The notes: a model not told the origin generated them from the letters alone. A stretch of DNA of 64,000 nucleotides from Glacieibacterium arshaanense (GCF_004681125.1 NZ_SIHO01000004.1:1-64000); one strand, 5' to 3'. Positions 8,523 through 17,803 are shown, numbered from the stretch's first letter. Program-made: numbers and translations.

Positions 8523-9158
8523 ATGACCGACGCATCCCCTCGCCGCTTCGGCATCGCCGTGATCGTGATCGCGGTGCATGTGACGTTGCTGACGCTGCTG
8601 TTGCGGTCGGTCGTGCCGGCCGCACAGCCACCGACGTCCGCGATCGAACTGGCCAACATCGCTGCGCCGCCCCCCACGCCGCCACCGCCGCCCACCGCAG
8701 TGCCCGCGACACCGGCCAAGGCCGCCGTGCCGGCACCGTTACCCGCTGCATTGCCGCCGATCGCCATACCTGTTGCCGACGCCGCACCGAGCGCACCGAC
8801 CGTTGATGGCGCCACTGGCAGTGCCGCCGTTGGCGGTGGCACCGGCAATGGCAGCGGCGGCGGAATCGTCCGCGCACGCTGGGCAAGCGGCAGCATCAGC
8901 AACGGCGACTATCCGAAGGCGGCGCGCGCCGCAGGCGTTGGCGGTGCAGTAACGGTACATTTCGACGTGCGCGCCGACGGCGGCGTCGAACATTGCCACG
9001 TGGTATCCTCAAGCGGCTCGGCGATACTCGATGAAACGACCTGCCGGCTCATCGAAGCCCGTTTCCGCTACGTCCCGGCGCGCGACGCCGCGGGAGCCGC
9101 CATCACCGACATCGCCGGCTGGCGCCAGGACTGGTGGCTAGGTGCGCCAAAACAATAG
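8523..9158 (+). CDS. TonB family energy-transducer protein
   Basis: A 211-residue protein with the TonB layout. It has a short cytoplasmic start, one membrane anchor (about 10-30, IAVIVIAVHVTLLTLLL), a Pro/Ala-rich periplasmic spacer (about 45-90), a Gly-rich linker and a C-terminal TonB-like domain beginning at SNGDYPKAARAAGVGGAV and carrying VTVHFDVRADGGVEHC. Such proteins pass energy from the inner membrane to outer-membrane receptors. No exbB/exbD lies nearby. The gene is bracketed by two facing repeat units (R2 and R3) and its TAG stop shares a base with R3. Confidence 0.85.
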   Translation: MTDASPRRFGIAVIVIAVHVTLLTLLLRSVVPAAQPPTSAIELANIAAPPPTPPPPPTAVPATPAKAAVPAPLPAALPPIAIPVADAAPSAPTVDGATGSAAVGGGTGNGSGGGIVRARWASGSISNGDYPKAARAAGVGGAVTVHFDVRADGGVEHCHVVSSSGSAILDETTCRLIEARFRYVPARDAAGAAITDIAGWRQDWWLGAPKQ

Positions 9159-9192
9159 GGTGCAGGGGTCACCCCTGCCCGCCGGAGGCCCT
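9158..9192. repeat. Palindromic element R3 (single right unit)
   Basis: Right-type unit GGGTGCAGG ... CCTGCCCGCCGGAGGCCC with inner hairpin GGGGTCACCCC. It sits between the convergent TonB-like gene and priA and overlaps both stops: TAG at 9156-9158 and priA TAG on the minus strand at 9191-9193. Confidence 0.85.
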
Positions 9193-11383
9193 ACAAAAAC
9201 GAATGCGGATCGATATCCACCGCCACCCGCACAGCGCTCGGCACCTCGATGCCGCCGAGCCAGCCGCGAATCATACCCTGCACATCGGCGCTGCGGCGGG
9301 CGTGGACGAGCAAGCGGAAGCGGTAGCGGCCGCGCAGCATCGACAGCGGTGCGGGGGCGGGGCCCAGCACATTGATGCCGTCGATCTTGGGTGCGGCGCG
9401 GCCGATGGCGCGCGCGGTGGCGCTGGCCTGGGCTTCGTTGGGGCCGGAGATTATGATCGCGGCGAGGCGGCCGAACGGCGGCATGCCGAGCTCTTCGCGT
9501 TGCGCGGTTTCGGCGGCGTAAAAGCCTTCGGCGTCATAGTGGACCAGCGCCTGCATGACGCGGGCTTCGGGCTGGTGGGTTTGCAGCAGCACACGGCCGG
9601 GCTTGGCGCCACGGCCGGCGCGACCCGAGACCTGGGCGATTTGCTGGAAGGTGCGTTCACCGGCGCGCAGATCGCCGCCGGCGAGGCCGAGATCGGCATC
9701 GACGACGCCGACCAACGTCAGATTTGGGAAGTGGTAGCCCTTGGTCACCAGCTGTGTGCCGATCAGGATGTCGATGTCGCCGGCGTCGACCGATGCGATG
9801 AGCGCGGCGGCGCGCGCCGGCGAGTAGATGGTGTCCGACGTCACCAGCGCGACGCGGGCGTCAGGGAGGACTTGCGCGACTTCCTCGGCGACGCGTTCGA
9901 CGCCGGGGCCGCACGGCACGAGCATGCCCTCTGCACCGCACGCCGGGCAGGCCGGCGGCGGCGGCGTCTGATAGCCGCAATGGTGGCACATCAGTCGTTG
10001 GGTGAGGCGATGTTCGACCATCCAGGCGGTGCATTGCGGGCATTCGATGCGTTCGCCGCACGCCCGGCACAGCGTCATCGGCGCATAGCCGCGGCGGTTG
10101 AGGAACAGCAGCGACTGTTCGCCGATCTGCAGGTTGTTACGCAGCGCCGCGAGCAGCGGCGGGCTGATCCAGCGGCCGCGCACCGGCGGGTTGCTGCGCA
10201 GGTCGATGGTGTCGATGTCGGGAAGTTGTGCGCCGCCGAAGCGGCTGGGCAGTTTGAGTTCGGTGTAGCGGCCGCGTGCGACCTGAACGCGCGTTTCAAT
10301 CGCCGGGGTGGCAGTGGCGAGGATGATCGGGATGTTTTCGGCCTGTGCGCGCATCACCGCAACGTCGCGCGCGTGGTAGCTGACGCCGTCTTCCTGCTTA
10401 AAGCTCGCTTCATGGGCTTCATCGATAACGATGAGGCGCAGGTTGACGAACGGCAGGAACAGCGCCGAGCGCGCGCCGACGACGACGCGTGCGCCGCCAT
10501 CCGCCACCGCGCGCCAAGCGCGGCGGCGCTCACTGGCGCGCAAATCGGAATGCCACGCCAGTGGCGCGCAGCCGAAGCGCGCGGCAAAGCGTTCGAGCCA
10601 CGGCGCGGTCAGTGCGATTTCGGGGACGAGCACCAGAATTTGCCCGCCCAACCCGTCATCGGCGGCGCGCAACGCCGCGGCGACAGCTTCGAAATAGACT
10701 TCGGTCTTGCCCGAACCCGTCACGCCGTCGAGCAGGAAAGGCGCGAAGGCGTGCGCATCGACGGCCGCGACGAGATCAGCAGCAGCGACCGCCTGTTCAT
10801 AGCTAAGCACGGGCTGCGCGAAATCGGCATCGGGCTGCGGCGGTGCGCGTTCGGGGCCAGCGTCAACGGCAACCAGCGTGCCACCGGCGATCAGCCCGCG
10901 AATCACCGCCTCGGAGACCTCGGCAGCAGCGGCGAGTTCGCGCGGGCTGCCCTGGCGGCCTTCGAGGCGCTCGATGGCCTGCAGCCGCTGCGGTGTCGCC
11001 CGCGTCGGCAGTGCGCCGCCGAGCCGATACTCGATCAGCTTGCGCGCCGGTTCGAGCGCGGTCAGCGACAGCGCCATACGCAGCACCGACGCCGGCGGCG
11101 CCATGTAATAGTCCGCGACCCAGTCGATCAGCCGCCGCATCTGCGCGGGTACGGGCGGTACGTCATAGCGTCCGCGCACCGCGCGCAACTTCGCGTCGGG
11201 CACTTCGTTCGCCGCCAGCGCCTCGGTTTCCCAGACGACGCCGACGATTTCGCGCGGCCCCAGCGGCACACGCACGATATCGCCCGGCGCCAGCGCCATT
11301 TCGGGCGGCGCGGCATAGTCGAGCGCGCCCAGCCCGTGCTGCAGAACGAGGACACGGACGCGGGGAATCGGGGAATTGGTCAC
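9191..11383 (-). CDS. priA: Primosomal replication-restart helicase PriA
   Basis: A 730-residue superfamily 2 helicase that reloads the replisome at collapsed forks. The 3'-end-binding domain covers about 1-110. The helicase core has Walker A GVTGSGKTEVYFEAV, Walker B as IDEAHE and motif III ATATPAIET. A paired zinc site follows with Cys residues in LCRACGERIECPQC and MCHHCGYQ ... CPACGAEG. Motifs V/VI are ILIGTQLVTKGYHFPN and QVSGRAGRG. Its TAG stop is formed at the edge of element R3. It is transcribed alone, divergent from fsa. Confidence 0.96.
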   Translation of the reverse strand: MTNSPIPRVRVLVLQHGLGALDYAAPPEMALAPGDIVRVPLGPREIVGVVWETEALAANEVPDAKLRAVRGRYDVPPVPAQMRRLIDWVADYYMAPPASVLRMALSLTALEPARKLIEYRLGGALPTRATPQRLQAIERLEGRQGSPRELAAAAEVSEAVIRGLIAGGTLVAVDAGPERAPPQPDADFAQPVLSYEQAVAAADLVAAVDAHAFAPFLLDGVTGSGKTEVYFEAVAAALRAADDGLGGQILVLVPEIALTAPWLERFAARFGCAPLAWHSDLRASERRRAWRAVADGGARVVVGARSALFLPFVNLRLIVIDEAHEASFKQEDGVSYHARDVAVMRAQAENIPIILATATPAIETRVQVARGRYTELKLPSRFGGAQLPDIDTIDLRSNPPVRGRWISPPLLAALRNNLQIGEQSLLFLNRRGYAPMTLCRACGERIECPQCTAWMVEHRLTQRLMCHHCGYQTPPPPACPACGAEGMLVPCGPGVERVAEEVAQVLPDARVALVTSDTIYSPARAAALIASVDAGDIDILIGTQLVTKGYHFPNLTLVGVVDADLGLAGGDLRAGERTFQQIAQVSGRAGRGAKPGRVLLQTHQPEARVMQALVHYDAEGFYAAETAQREELGMPPFGRLAAIIISGPNEAQASATARAIGRAAPKIDGINVLGPAPAPLSMLRGRYRFRLLVHARRSADVQGMIRGWLGGIEVPSAVRVAVDIDPHSFL

Positions 11384-11497
11384 CCCGCCTAGGTAGGAAG
11401 TGCGCGGGCCCGATGCAAAGAAAAGCTCTGCGGCCGTAGTAGCGCCGCGCGCCGTGGCGCGTTACAAGGGCGGCATTCCAGAAAGGTCGCGCCCGCC

Positions 11498-12151
11498 ATG
11501 AAATTCTTCGTCGATACCGCCGATACTGCCGAAATTGCCGATCTGGCGGCCACCGGCCTGCTCGACGGCGTCACCACCAACCCGACGTTGATTGCCAAGT
11601 CTGGGCGCAAGTTCCTCGAAGTCATCGCCGAAATCGCCAAGCTGGTCGATGGGCCGGTGAGCGCCGAGGTTGTCGCGACAGACACCGACTCGATGCTGCG
11701 CGAAGCGGCGAAGCTGCTGACGCTCGGCGACAATATCTGCATCAAGCTGCCGCTGACCTTCGACGGGCTGAAGGCGTGCAAGCGGCTGACCGATGACGGC
11801 GTAAAGGTTAACGTGACGCTGTGCTTTTCGGCGACGCAGGCGCTACTCGCGGCCAAGGCCGGCGCGTCGTTCATTTCGCCGTTCGTCGGCCGTCATGACG
11901 ATGTCGGGTTCGACGGCATGGATCTGATTGCCGACATCAAGCAGATCTACGACAACTACGATTATCGCACCGAAATCCTTGTCGCCAGCATCCGCCACCC
12001 GGTGCATGTGCTGCAGGCCGCGAAGATCGGCGCCGATGTCTCGACGATGCCGCCGAACGTCATCCGCCAGCTTTTCAAGCACCCGCTGACCGATAACGGC
12101 CTCAAGGCGTTCCTTGAGGATTGGGCGAAGACGGGTCAGTCCATCCTGTGA
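11498..12151 (+). CDS. fsa: Small transaldolase / fructose-6-phosphate aldolase (TalC/FSA type)
   Basis: A 217-residue class I aldolase of the short transaldolase family. It starts [13 protein letters not shown] and contains [11 protein letters not shown], the Schiff-base lysine in [15 protein letters not shown], and SPFVGRHDD. It transfers dihydroxyacetone units between sugar phosphates in the non-oxidative pentose phosphate pathway, or cleaves fructose 6-phosphate; sequence alone does not separate the two. It is translationally coupled to xerC by a GTGA overlap. Confidence 0.92.
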   Translation: MKFFVDTADTAEIADLAATGLLDGVTTNPTLIAKSGRKFLEVIAEIAKLVDGPVSAEVVATDTDSMLREAAKLLTLGDNICIKLPLTFDGLKACKRLTDDGVKVNVTLCFSATQALLAAKAGASFISPFVGRHDDVGFDGMDLIADIKQIYDNYDYRTEILVASIRHPVHVLQAAKIGADVSTMPPNVIRQLFKHPLTDNGLKAFLEDWAKTGQSIL

Positions 12152-13059
12152 GCAAGCCGGCCACCGCACTGGTGGTCGAATGGCTTGATAGCCTGACGCA
12201 TGCGCGGCGGCTTTCACCGCATACGGTGCGCGCGTACGCTGCCAGTTTGCACAGCTTTGTCGCGTTTCTGGTCGACCATATCGGTGGGCCGGTGAATGAC
12301 GGGGCGCTCGCCGCGCTGACGCAAAATGACTTCCGCGCCTATCTCGCACACCGCCGCACCGACGGGCTGGCCAATATTTCGGTGGCGCGCGAGGTTTCCG
12401 CGCTGCGCAGCTTCTTTGCTTGGGCGGCGCGTCAGCACGGCATCGTCTGCGAGGGGCTGGCCGGGCTGGCATCGCCGAAGATTCCGCGCCGCGTCCCGCG
12501 CCCGGTGACACCCGCCGACGCGGTCGCGCTCGCCGACGGTGCGGGCGACACGCACGACGAAGCCTGGATCGCAGCGCGCGACACCGCAGTGCTGCTGCTG
12601 CTCTACGGCGCGGGATTGCGCATTGCCGAAGCGCTGGCGCTGACCGGCGCGGCGCTGCCGCTCGGCGAAACGCTGACGGTGTCCGGCAAGCGCAACAAGA
12701 CCCGCGTTGTGCCGCTGCTCGCACAAGTACGCGCCGCGATCGACGCCTATGTTGCGCTGTGCCCCTATGCGACGGGATCCGCGCTGCCGCTGTTTCGCGG
12801 CGCGCGGGGCGGGCCATTGGCGCCTGAGTTGGTGCGCCGCGCGATGGCGGCTGCCCGCACGGCGCTCGGTCTTCCGGCCAGTGCTACACCACACGCGCTG
12901 CGCCACAGCTTTGCAACGCATCTGCTGGCGCGCGGCGCTGACCTGCGCGCGATCCAGGAATTGCTGGGTCATGCCAGTCTTTCATCAACGCAGATCTATA
13001 CCGCCGTCGATGCCGCGCGGCTGCTCGATGTCTACCGCGACGCGCATCCGCGCGCCTGA
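12148..13059 (+). CDS. xerC: Tyrosine recombinase XerC
   Basis: A 303-residue chromosome-dimer resolvase acting with XerD at dif. The N-terminal SAM-like domain includes [13 protein letters not shown]. The catalytic set is complete: Arg158 (GLRIAEAL), Lys181 (SGKRNK), His249-x-x-Arg252 (HALRH), His275 (LLGHASLS) and Tyr284 (TQIYTAVD). The GTG start at 12148 overlaps the fsa stop. It is clearly different from the element integrase at the left edge: shorter, with XerC-type motifs. Confidence 0.94.
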   Translation: MSKPATALVVEWLDSLTHARRLSPHTVRAYAASLHSFVAFLVDHIGGPVNDGALAALTQNDFRAYLAHRRTDGLANISVAREVSALRSFFAWAARQHGIVCEGLAGLASPKIPRRVPRPVTPADAVALADGAGDTHDEAWIAARDTAVLLLLYGAGLRIAEALALTGAALPLGETLTVSGKRNKTRVVPLLAQVRAAIDAYVALCPYATGSALPLFRGARGGPLAPELVRRAMAAARTALGLPASATPHALRHSFATHLLARGADLRAIQELLGHASLSSTQIYTAVDAARLLDVYRDAHPRA

Positions 13060-13311
13060 ACGGCGCCGGCAAAGAGGCGGGAAAATCCGACGAACCGAAT
13101 CGACATTGGTTCCACGCATAATGTGAATCTTTCATCCGATTCGGACCGATTCGCAGTCCAATCCGGCGTGAACTGGTTAACGCAGCAACAAAAATTCCCG
13201 TCTTTACAGCGACTTTGAAAGGTTAATTGTCACGATTGTCACTTTAATTGTGCATTCGCTTGTGGATAGTTTGATCATAGCGCGGTTTGTTATGCGCCAG
13301 GGAGCATATTG
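13060..13311. promoter_or_regulatory. AT-richer upstream region of a PEP-CTERM gene with ATTGTCAC repeats
   Basis: A 252-bp spacer, visibly AT-richer than its flanks. ATTGTCAC occurs twice, at 13226-13233 and 13235-13242, 9 bp apart, followed by ACTTTAATTG. A Shine-Dalgarno-like GGAG lies at 13301-13304. TTGTCAC also occurs upstream of the PEP-CTERM gene at 38380, so a shared regulator is possible. No clear -35/-10 pair can be assigned. Confidence 0.35.
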
Positions 13312-14196
13312 ATGTTTGGGAAAAAACTAACGGCAGTTGCTGTGGGGGCGGTGCTGTGCTCGACGGTTCCGGTACATGCCGCAACCTGGCTTTCAGCAAT
13401 CAGCGACGCCGATTTTGCGGCGCAGAATTCAACGAACACATTTACGACCTATGGTAGCGCCGTGATGCAATGGGGCAGCACCACGACCTACGAACATGCC
13501 GTCCTGGACGCTACGGGCAGAGTCCTGCAAAGCGGTGACGTCAAATGGGCATCGACCAACACGCTCAACCCGGCCGGCACGACACCGCTGCTGGCCTATA
13601 CCAGCCTCGGCAAGCTCACTTCCACCTTCGTCAGCGGCAGCTGCCCCAACGCGACGGGCGTCATCACGTCGTGCAAATATGCCAAATCGGGCACCGTCAC
13701 CAAGGGCGCCGATACGCTGTGGATCCGCGGCGTTATGCCGACGGGCGCCTATGCGACTTCGGTTGTCCTGGTCGGGCTTGAAATCAAATATGGCACCAGC
13801 GCCTGGACCTCGCTCGATTTCCTCGATTCAACCTCGGATGGCGCCTATATCGGCTTCAGCGACCCGCTGCTCGCCAACGGCTTTTCGCTGCGTTACTCGT
13901 TCGGCTATTTCAATAACGTCAAATACACGGGCGGCACATATGCCGGTGGCGCCTCGATTCCGGCGTTCGAGTTTATCGTCGGCAAATATGCGACGCCGCT
14001 TGATCCGAACCTGCAGCCCGGCACCTATTCGGCTGACCCGGGGCTGTTTGGCGACATCGGTCCGGCGAACATGATGGGCGTCGAAATGGACACCGCCGCG
14101 GTTCCCGAACCCGCCAGCTGGGCGATGCTGGTTGCCGGGTTCGGCGTCATGGGTGGCACGCTGCGCCGCCGCCGCGTCGCCGTCGCCGTCGCCTGA
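13312..14196 (+). CDS. Secreted PEPxxWA-CTERM protein of unknown function
   Basis: A 294-residue exported protein with a signal peptide ending at VPVHAA (about residue 24). The extracellular body is rich in Ser, Thr, Gly and Tyr, with a possible disulfide pair in SGSCPNATGVITSCKY. The C-terminal sorting signal is VPEPASWAMLVAGFG then RRRR, the sphingomonad-type PEPxxWA-CTERM that is recognised by an exosortase-like enzyme. The fold is not recognised. ATG at 13312 has GGAG 7 bp upstream; a TTG directly before it also opens the frame. An intrinsic terminator follows at 14224-14260. Confidence 0.85.
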   Translation: MFGKKLTAVAVGAVLCSTVPVHAATWLSAISDADFAAQNSTNTFTTYGSAVMQWGSTTTYEHAVLDATGRVLQSGDVKWASTNTLNPAGTTPLLAYTSLGKLTSTFVSGSCPNATGVITSCKYAKSGTVTKGADTLWIRGVMPTGAYATSVVLVGLEIKYGTSAWTSLDFLDSTSDGAYIGFSDPLLANGFSLRYSFGYFNNVKYTGGTYAGGASIPAFEFIVGKYATPLDPNLQPGTYSADPGLFGDIGPANMMGVEMDTAAVPEPASWAMLVAGFGVMGGTLRRRRVAVAVA

Positions 14197-14223
14197 ACTC
14201 ACTGCGGCCGAACGGCCAAACAG

Positions 14224-14260
14224 CGGGGCGTCGCAGTGTGCGGCGCCCCGTTTGCTTTTT
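14224..14260 (+). terminator. Rho-independent terminator after the PEP-CTERM gene
   Basis: Stem CGGGGCG (14224-14230) plus CGCA (14232-14235) pairs with TGCG (14239-14242) plus CGCCCCG (14244-14250), with single-base bulges and a GTG loop. It is followed by TTTGCTTTTT. Confidence 0.8.
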
Positions 14261-14339
14261 GGCGCGACGGTTCAAACCCTGTTCAAGCGCATGCGTTACT
14301 TCTAGGCAGCATGCACCACCGCCGGGAGTCGCCGTTACC

Positions 14340-14960
14340 ATGAACCCATTGCGCCTGCGCCTAGCTGCGGCTGCGCTGCTGTTGCTGCCCGTCGCGCTGC
14401 ACGCCGCGGAGCCCGCATCGCTCGAAACCGTGCGCGGATCGCTGCGTGCCACCACCACGATGACGGCGGATTTCGTGCAGACCGCCGCCAATGGCACCCA
14501 ACTCGCGGGCACATTGTCGCTGGCGCGGCCCGGCAAGATCCGTTTCCAATACGCCAAGGCGCCGATCCTCATCGTCGCCAATGGCAACTGGCTGAGCTTC
14601 ATCGACTATGAAGTCAGCCAGGTCTCGCAATGGCCGATTCGCAACACGCCGCTCGGCGTGCTGATCAATGCCGATTCGGACCTGGCGCGCTTCGCCCGCA
14701 TCGTCGACGGCCCGCCGGGACTGATCGCCGTCGAAGCGCGTGACCCCAAGCACCCCGAATATGGCGCCATCACCCTGGCCTTCCGGCCCGACTCCGCCGC
14801 ACCCGGCGGACTGCGACTGCTCGGCTGGACCGCGCTCGATGCGCAGAACAACCTCACCGAAGTCCGGTTGGAAAACATTCGCTACAATGTCGAAATTCCC
14901 AAGGCGCGCTTCACCTTCCGCGATCCGCGCCCGAAGGTCGTACCGGGCAAGACGCACTGA
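14340..14960 (+). CDS. lolA: Outer-membrane lipoprotein carrier LolA
   Basis: A 206-residue periplasmic carrier that takes lipoproteins released by LolCDE to the outer membrane. The signal peptide covers about residues 1-21 (ends LHAAE). The beta-rich fold is marked by TMTADFVQTAANGTQLAGTL, RPGKIRFQY and a late LTEVRLENIRYNVEIPKARFTF, all characteristic of LolA. ATG at 14340 follows immediately after a spacer and gives the correct signal peptide; longer in-frame starts run into the preceding terminator. Element R4 follows 14 bp after the stop. Confidence 0.9.
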   Translation: MNPLRLRLAAAALLLLPVALHAAEPASLETVRGSLRATTTMTADFVQTAANGTQLAGTLSLARPGKIRFQYAKAPILIVANGNWLSFIDYEVSQVSQWPIRNTPLGVLINADSDLARFARIVDGPPGLIAVEARDPKHPEYGAITLAFRPDSAAPGGLRLLGWTALDAQNNLTEVRLENIRYNVEIPKARFTFRDPRPKVVPGKTH

Positions 14961-14974
14961 GCCATTAAGCACTA

Positions 14975-15106
14975 AGGGCCTCCGGCGGGCAGGGCCTTGC
15001 CCCTGCACCCGATAATTGGGCCGGTGCACAGATTCCCAGCGCATCTATTTGTACACCGACGCAATCATATGGGTGCAGGGCCAAGGCCCTGCCCGCCGGA
15101 GGCTCT
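14975..15106. repeat. Palindromic element R4 (paired units)
   Basis: Left unit 14975-15012 with inner hairpin GGGCCTTGCCCC; right unit 15071-15106 with inner hairpin GGGCC-AA-GGCCC. The outer stem is the family 18-mer. The centre of about 58 bp is unrelated to other copies. The right edge reads GGAGGCTCTT, a variant of GGAGGCCCTT. Confidence 0.85.
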
Positions 15107-15405
15107 TCTGCCAAATCTGCCGGCTCCGAAAAAATCGCGGCCGCGCAAAGATTTCTAAAAATGTCGTGTTTGTTCATTCAGGGGCAAGGTGGGCGGTCGT
15201 ATTTAGAAACTACGGCAAGCGAATCGGCCCGGGATTGCCCCCCTGTTGCCCGCGTCGACATTGCTGCCGTTGCGTGACGAGCGCAGACCGGCCCCCGCTC
15301 CATGCCCCCGGAGCGGGGGCCATACTGTTTCTGGGGCCTGGCATCATCGGACAGCGCCTTGAACATTCGGGGTGACGCGCGCGCGCTGTGTCCCTAAATC
15401 AAGCC
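15107..15405. other. Non-coding spacer between R4 and xth with a strong hairpin
   Basis: About 300 bp without a recognisable gene. It contains an AT-richer patch (about 15150-15180) and a perfect 12-bp stem at 15290-15301 and 15310-15321 (GGCCCCCGCTCC and its complement, 8-nt loop). There is no T-run after it on either strand, so it is not a classic terminator. It may be a leader-RNA structure for xth or part of an unannotated small RNA. Confidence 0.4.
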
Positions 15406-16200
15406 ATGACCAACGCCATCACCGTCGCGAGCTGGAACATCAATTCGGTGCGCTTCCGGCTCGACATCGTCGAGCGCTTCCTGCGCGAGCATGCGCCCGA
15501 TGTGTTGTGCCTGCAGGAAACCAAGGTCATCGACAATGACTTCCCGCACGCCGCGTTCGAAGCGTTGGGCTATACTTACCGCCTGCTCAACGGCCAGAAG
15601 ATGCACCACGGCGTCGCGATGCTATCGAAGCTGCCGCTGATCGAAGACCGCCGCTATGACTGGCAGGACAATGGCGAGGCGCGACATATCGGCGCGCGGC
15701 TGCCGAATGGGCTGCTGGTCGAGAACGTCTATGTGCCCGCCGGCGGCGATATCCCCGATACCGCGAAGAATCCCAAATTTGCGCAGAAGCTGGCGTTTCT
15801 TGAGCGCATGACGCGCTGGTCGGCAAATTTGCGCGAGCCGACGCTGATTGTCGGTGATTTCAACATCGCACCGCTCGAATCGGACGTTTGGAGCCACAAG
15901 GCGCTTCTCGATGTCGTCAGCCACACGCCGATCGAGGTCGAGCATCTGGCGCGGCTCGCCGCTGCGCACGACTGGGTCGATCTCGGCCGGCGCTTCGTAC
16001 CGGCACCGCAGCGCCTCTACACCTGGTGGAGCTACCGCGCTGCCGACTGGAAGGCCTCCGACCGCGGCCGCCGCCTCGATCACATCTGGGCCAGCCCGGC
16101 GATTGCCGACAAGGCGACGCGCTTCGAAATCGTCGAGGACGCGCGCAACTGGGGTAAACCTTCCGACCATATCCCGCAGCTTGTCGAGCTGGCGCTGTGA
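15406..16200 (+). CDS. xth: Exodeoxyribonuclease III (Xth)
   Basis: A 264-residue AP endonuclease / 3' exonuclease of base-excision repair. Signature motifs are SWNINSVRFR, LCLQETKVID with the metal-binding Glu, the YVPAGG segment, GDFNIAPLESDVW, and DHIWAS plus catalytic SDHIPQLVEL. ATG at 15406 is chosen; a GTG six codons upstream also opens the frame. Its stop overlaps ribA by GTGA, giving an xth-ribA-L,D-transpeptidase unit. Confidence 0.95.
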   Translation: MTNAITVASWNINSVRFRLDIVERFLREHAPDVLCLQETKVIDNDFPHAAFEALGYTYRLLNGQKMHHGVAMLSKLPLIEDRRYDWQDNGEARHIGARLPNGLLVENVYVPAGGDIPDTAKNPKFAQKLAFLERMTRWSANLREPTLIVGDFNIAPLESDVWSHKALLDVVSHTPIEVEHLARLAAAHDWVDLGRRFVPAPQRLYTWWSYRAADWKASDRGRRLDHIWASPAIADKATRFEIVEDARNWGKPSDHIPQLVELAL

Positions 16201-17303
16201 GCGCGACTGCAAAGACCGGCGCGCAGCAGGTCGCGCGCGCCGTCGATGAATTGCGCCGGGGTCAACCCGTCACGCTGACGGACGCGGGTGCTGCGCTGAC
16301 GGTGCTCGCCGTCGAACTGGCCGACAGCGCCAGCCTCGCTGCGCTCGACGCCGGGACGCGCGCCGACCTGCTGATCGCGCGCCCGCGCGCCGCGCTGCTC
16401 CACATCACCAACCAGCGTGCCGCCGAAGGCACCAGCGTCGTCCGCATCGCGCGCGCGCCGTGGATGGACCTCGCCGCCAGCGTCGCCATTGCCGATCCGG
16501 TGCGCGATCTCGATTCGCCGTTCAAGGGCCCGTTCCGCGCCGTCGAACTCGGCGACCAGGCAAATGCCGCCGCCGCGGCGATCCGGCTCGCGAAGGCCGG
16601 TGGGCTGCTGCCGGCACTGTTCGCGGTCGATGGCGAGCGTGGCGACGCCCTGACCGTCAATGTGGACGCTGTGCTCGGCTACGTCCGCGCCGAAAGCCTG
16701 AAACTGGTAACGCGCGCGCGGCTGCCACTTGACGGCGCCCCCGATACCGAAGTCGTTGCATTCCGGCCATTGGAAGGCGGCCCCGAGCATCTGGCGCTAG
16801 TCATCGGCCCGGTGTTCGCCAGCGACCGCGCGGCCGGCGAGCCCGCGCCACCGGTGTTGACCCGGCTCCATTCAGCGTGCCTGACCGGTGACGTGCTCGG
16901 CTCGCTCAAATGCGACTGCGGGCCGCAGCTACGCGCCGCGATTGCCGCAATCGCCGACGCCGGTGGCGGCATATTGCTGTATTTGCAGCAGGAAGGCCGC
17001 GGCATTGGCCTGATCAACAAGCTGCGCGCCTATGCGCTGCAAGACCAGGGCTTCGACACTGTCGACGCCAACCTGCGCCTCGGCTTCGAATCGGACGAGC
17101 GCGATTTCGAACTCGCCGCACGCATGCTGGCGCTGCTCGGCGTCGATCGCATCCGGCTGCTCACCAACAACCCCGACAAGGTCGCGGCGCTGACCGAGCG
17201 CGGCATCTCCGTCACCGAACGCGTCGAGCACAAAATGCCGCCCAACCCGCACAACGTCGCCTATCTCGCCACCAAACGCGACCGCAGCGGGCATCTGCTG
17301 TGA
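16197..17303 (+). CDS. ribA: GTP cyclohydrolase II with N-terminal extension (RibA)
   Basis: First committed step of riboflavin synthesis, GTP to the diaminopyrimidine. The C-terminal half (from about residue 170) is RibA. The zinc cysteines are in HSACLTGDVLGSLKCDCG (C-x10-C-x-C), QQEGRGIGL is the catalytic region, and the C-terminus has LLTNNPDKV and MPPNPHN. The first 170 residues form an extra domain in the position RibB takes in fused enzymes, but no clear RibB catalytic motif is seen, so it is probably a degenerate or regulatory partner domain. It is coupled to its neighbours by GTGA overlaps on both sides. Confidence 0.92.
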   Translation: MSATAKTGAQQVARAVDELRRGQPVTLTDAGAALTVLAVELADSASLAALDAGTRADLLIARPRAALLHITNQRAAEGTSVVRIARAPWMDLAASVAIADPVRDLDSPFKGPFRAVELGDQANAAAAAIRLAKAGGLLPALFAVDGERGDALTVNVDAVLGYVRAESLKLVTRARLPLDGAPDTEVVAFRPLEGGPEHLALVIGPVFASDRAAGEPAPPVLTRLHSACLTGDVLGSLKCDCGPQLRAAIAAIADAGGGILLYLQQEGRGIGLINKLRAYALQDQGFDTVDANLRLGFESDERDFELAARMLALLGVDRIRLLTNNPDKVAALTERGISVTERVEHKMPPNPHNVAYLATKRDRSGHLL

Positions 17304-17803
17304 CCCTGCGCGTCGATACGTCGGCGCGCACGCTGTCGGCCTTCGGTGAGACCTGGCCGTGCACCATCGGCCGCAGCGGTGCCATTCCGGCAGACGCCAA
17401 ACGCGAAGGTGACGGCGCTACACCGCTCGGGCACTGGCCGCTGCGCACGCTGCTGCTGCGGCCCGACCGGGTCGCGCTGCCCGCGACGTCATTGCCGTGG
17501 CGCTGGCTGCGCCCCGATGACGGCTGGTCCGATGACAACGTCGACCCCGCCTACAACCGCCCGGTGCGCCATCCGCATGGTCATTCCGCCGAACGCCTGT
17601 GGCGCGACGATGGGCTTTACAACGTCATCGTAACGCTCGGCCACAACGACACACCGCCCGTCGCTGGTGCAGGCAGCGCGATTTTCCTGCATTGCGCCGC
17701 GCCCGACGGTAAACCGACCGAAGGCTGCGTGGCCTTGCCGCGCGCGGTGTTGTTGGGGCTGGTCGAGCGGCTGGCGCCGGGAGATTCCATCGAGATTTTT
17801 TAA
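17300..17803 (+). CDS. L,D-transpeptidase catalytic-domain protein (YkuD family)
   Basis: A 167-residue protein that is almost entirely the YkuD catalytic domain. The substrate-side segment is KREGDGATPLGHWPL. The catalytic motif is His in IFLHCAAP followed by Thr-Glu-Gly-Cys in PTEGCVALP, the nucleophile being that Cys; Thr in place of Ser is common in this subfamily. No signal peptide is visible, which is usual for this small cytoplasmic-looking group, so a true peptidoglycan role is uncertain. The GTG start at 17300 overlaps the ribA stop. The TAA stop abuts element R5. Confidence 0.85.
   Translation: MTLRVDTSARTLSAFGETWPCTIGRSGAIPADAKREGDGATPLGHWPLRTLLLRPDRVALPATSLPWRWLRPDDGWSDDNVDPAYNRPVRHPHGHSAERLWRDDGLYNVIVTLGHNDTPPVAGAGSAIFLHCAAPDGKPTEGCVALPRAVLLGLVERLAPGDSIEIF

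Noticed and set aside
9134-11392. 752-residue open frame on the plus strand
   Set aside because: It lies entirely antisense to priA, whose helicase and zinc motifs are intact. The frame is His/Arg/Ala-rich as expected for a shadow frame in GC-rich DNA.
16197-16700. RibB domain fused to RibA
   Set aside because: The N-terminal 170 residues have the position and size of RibB but no clear acidic catalytic motif was found, so only RibA is called.
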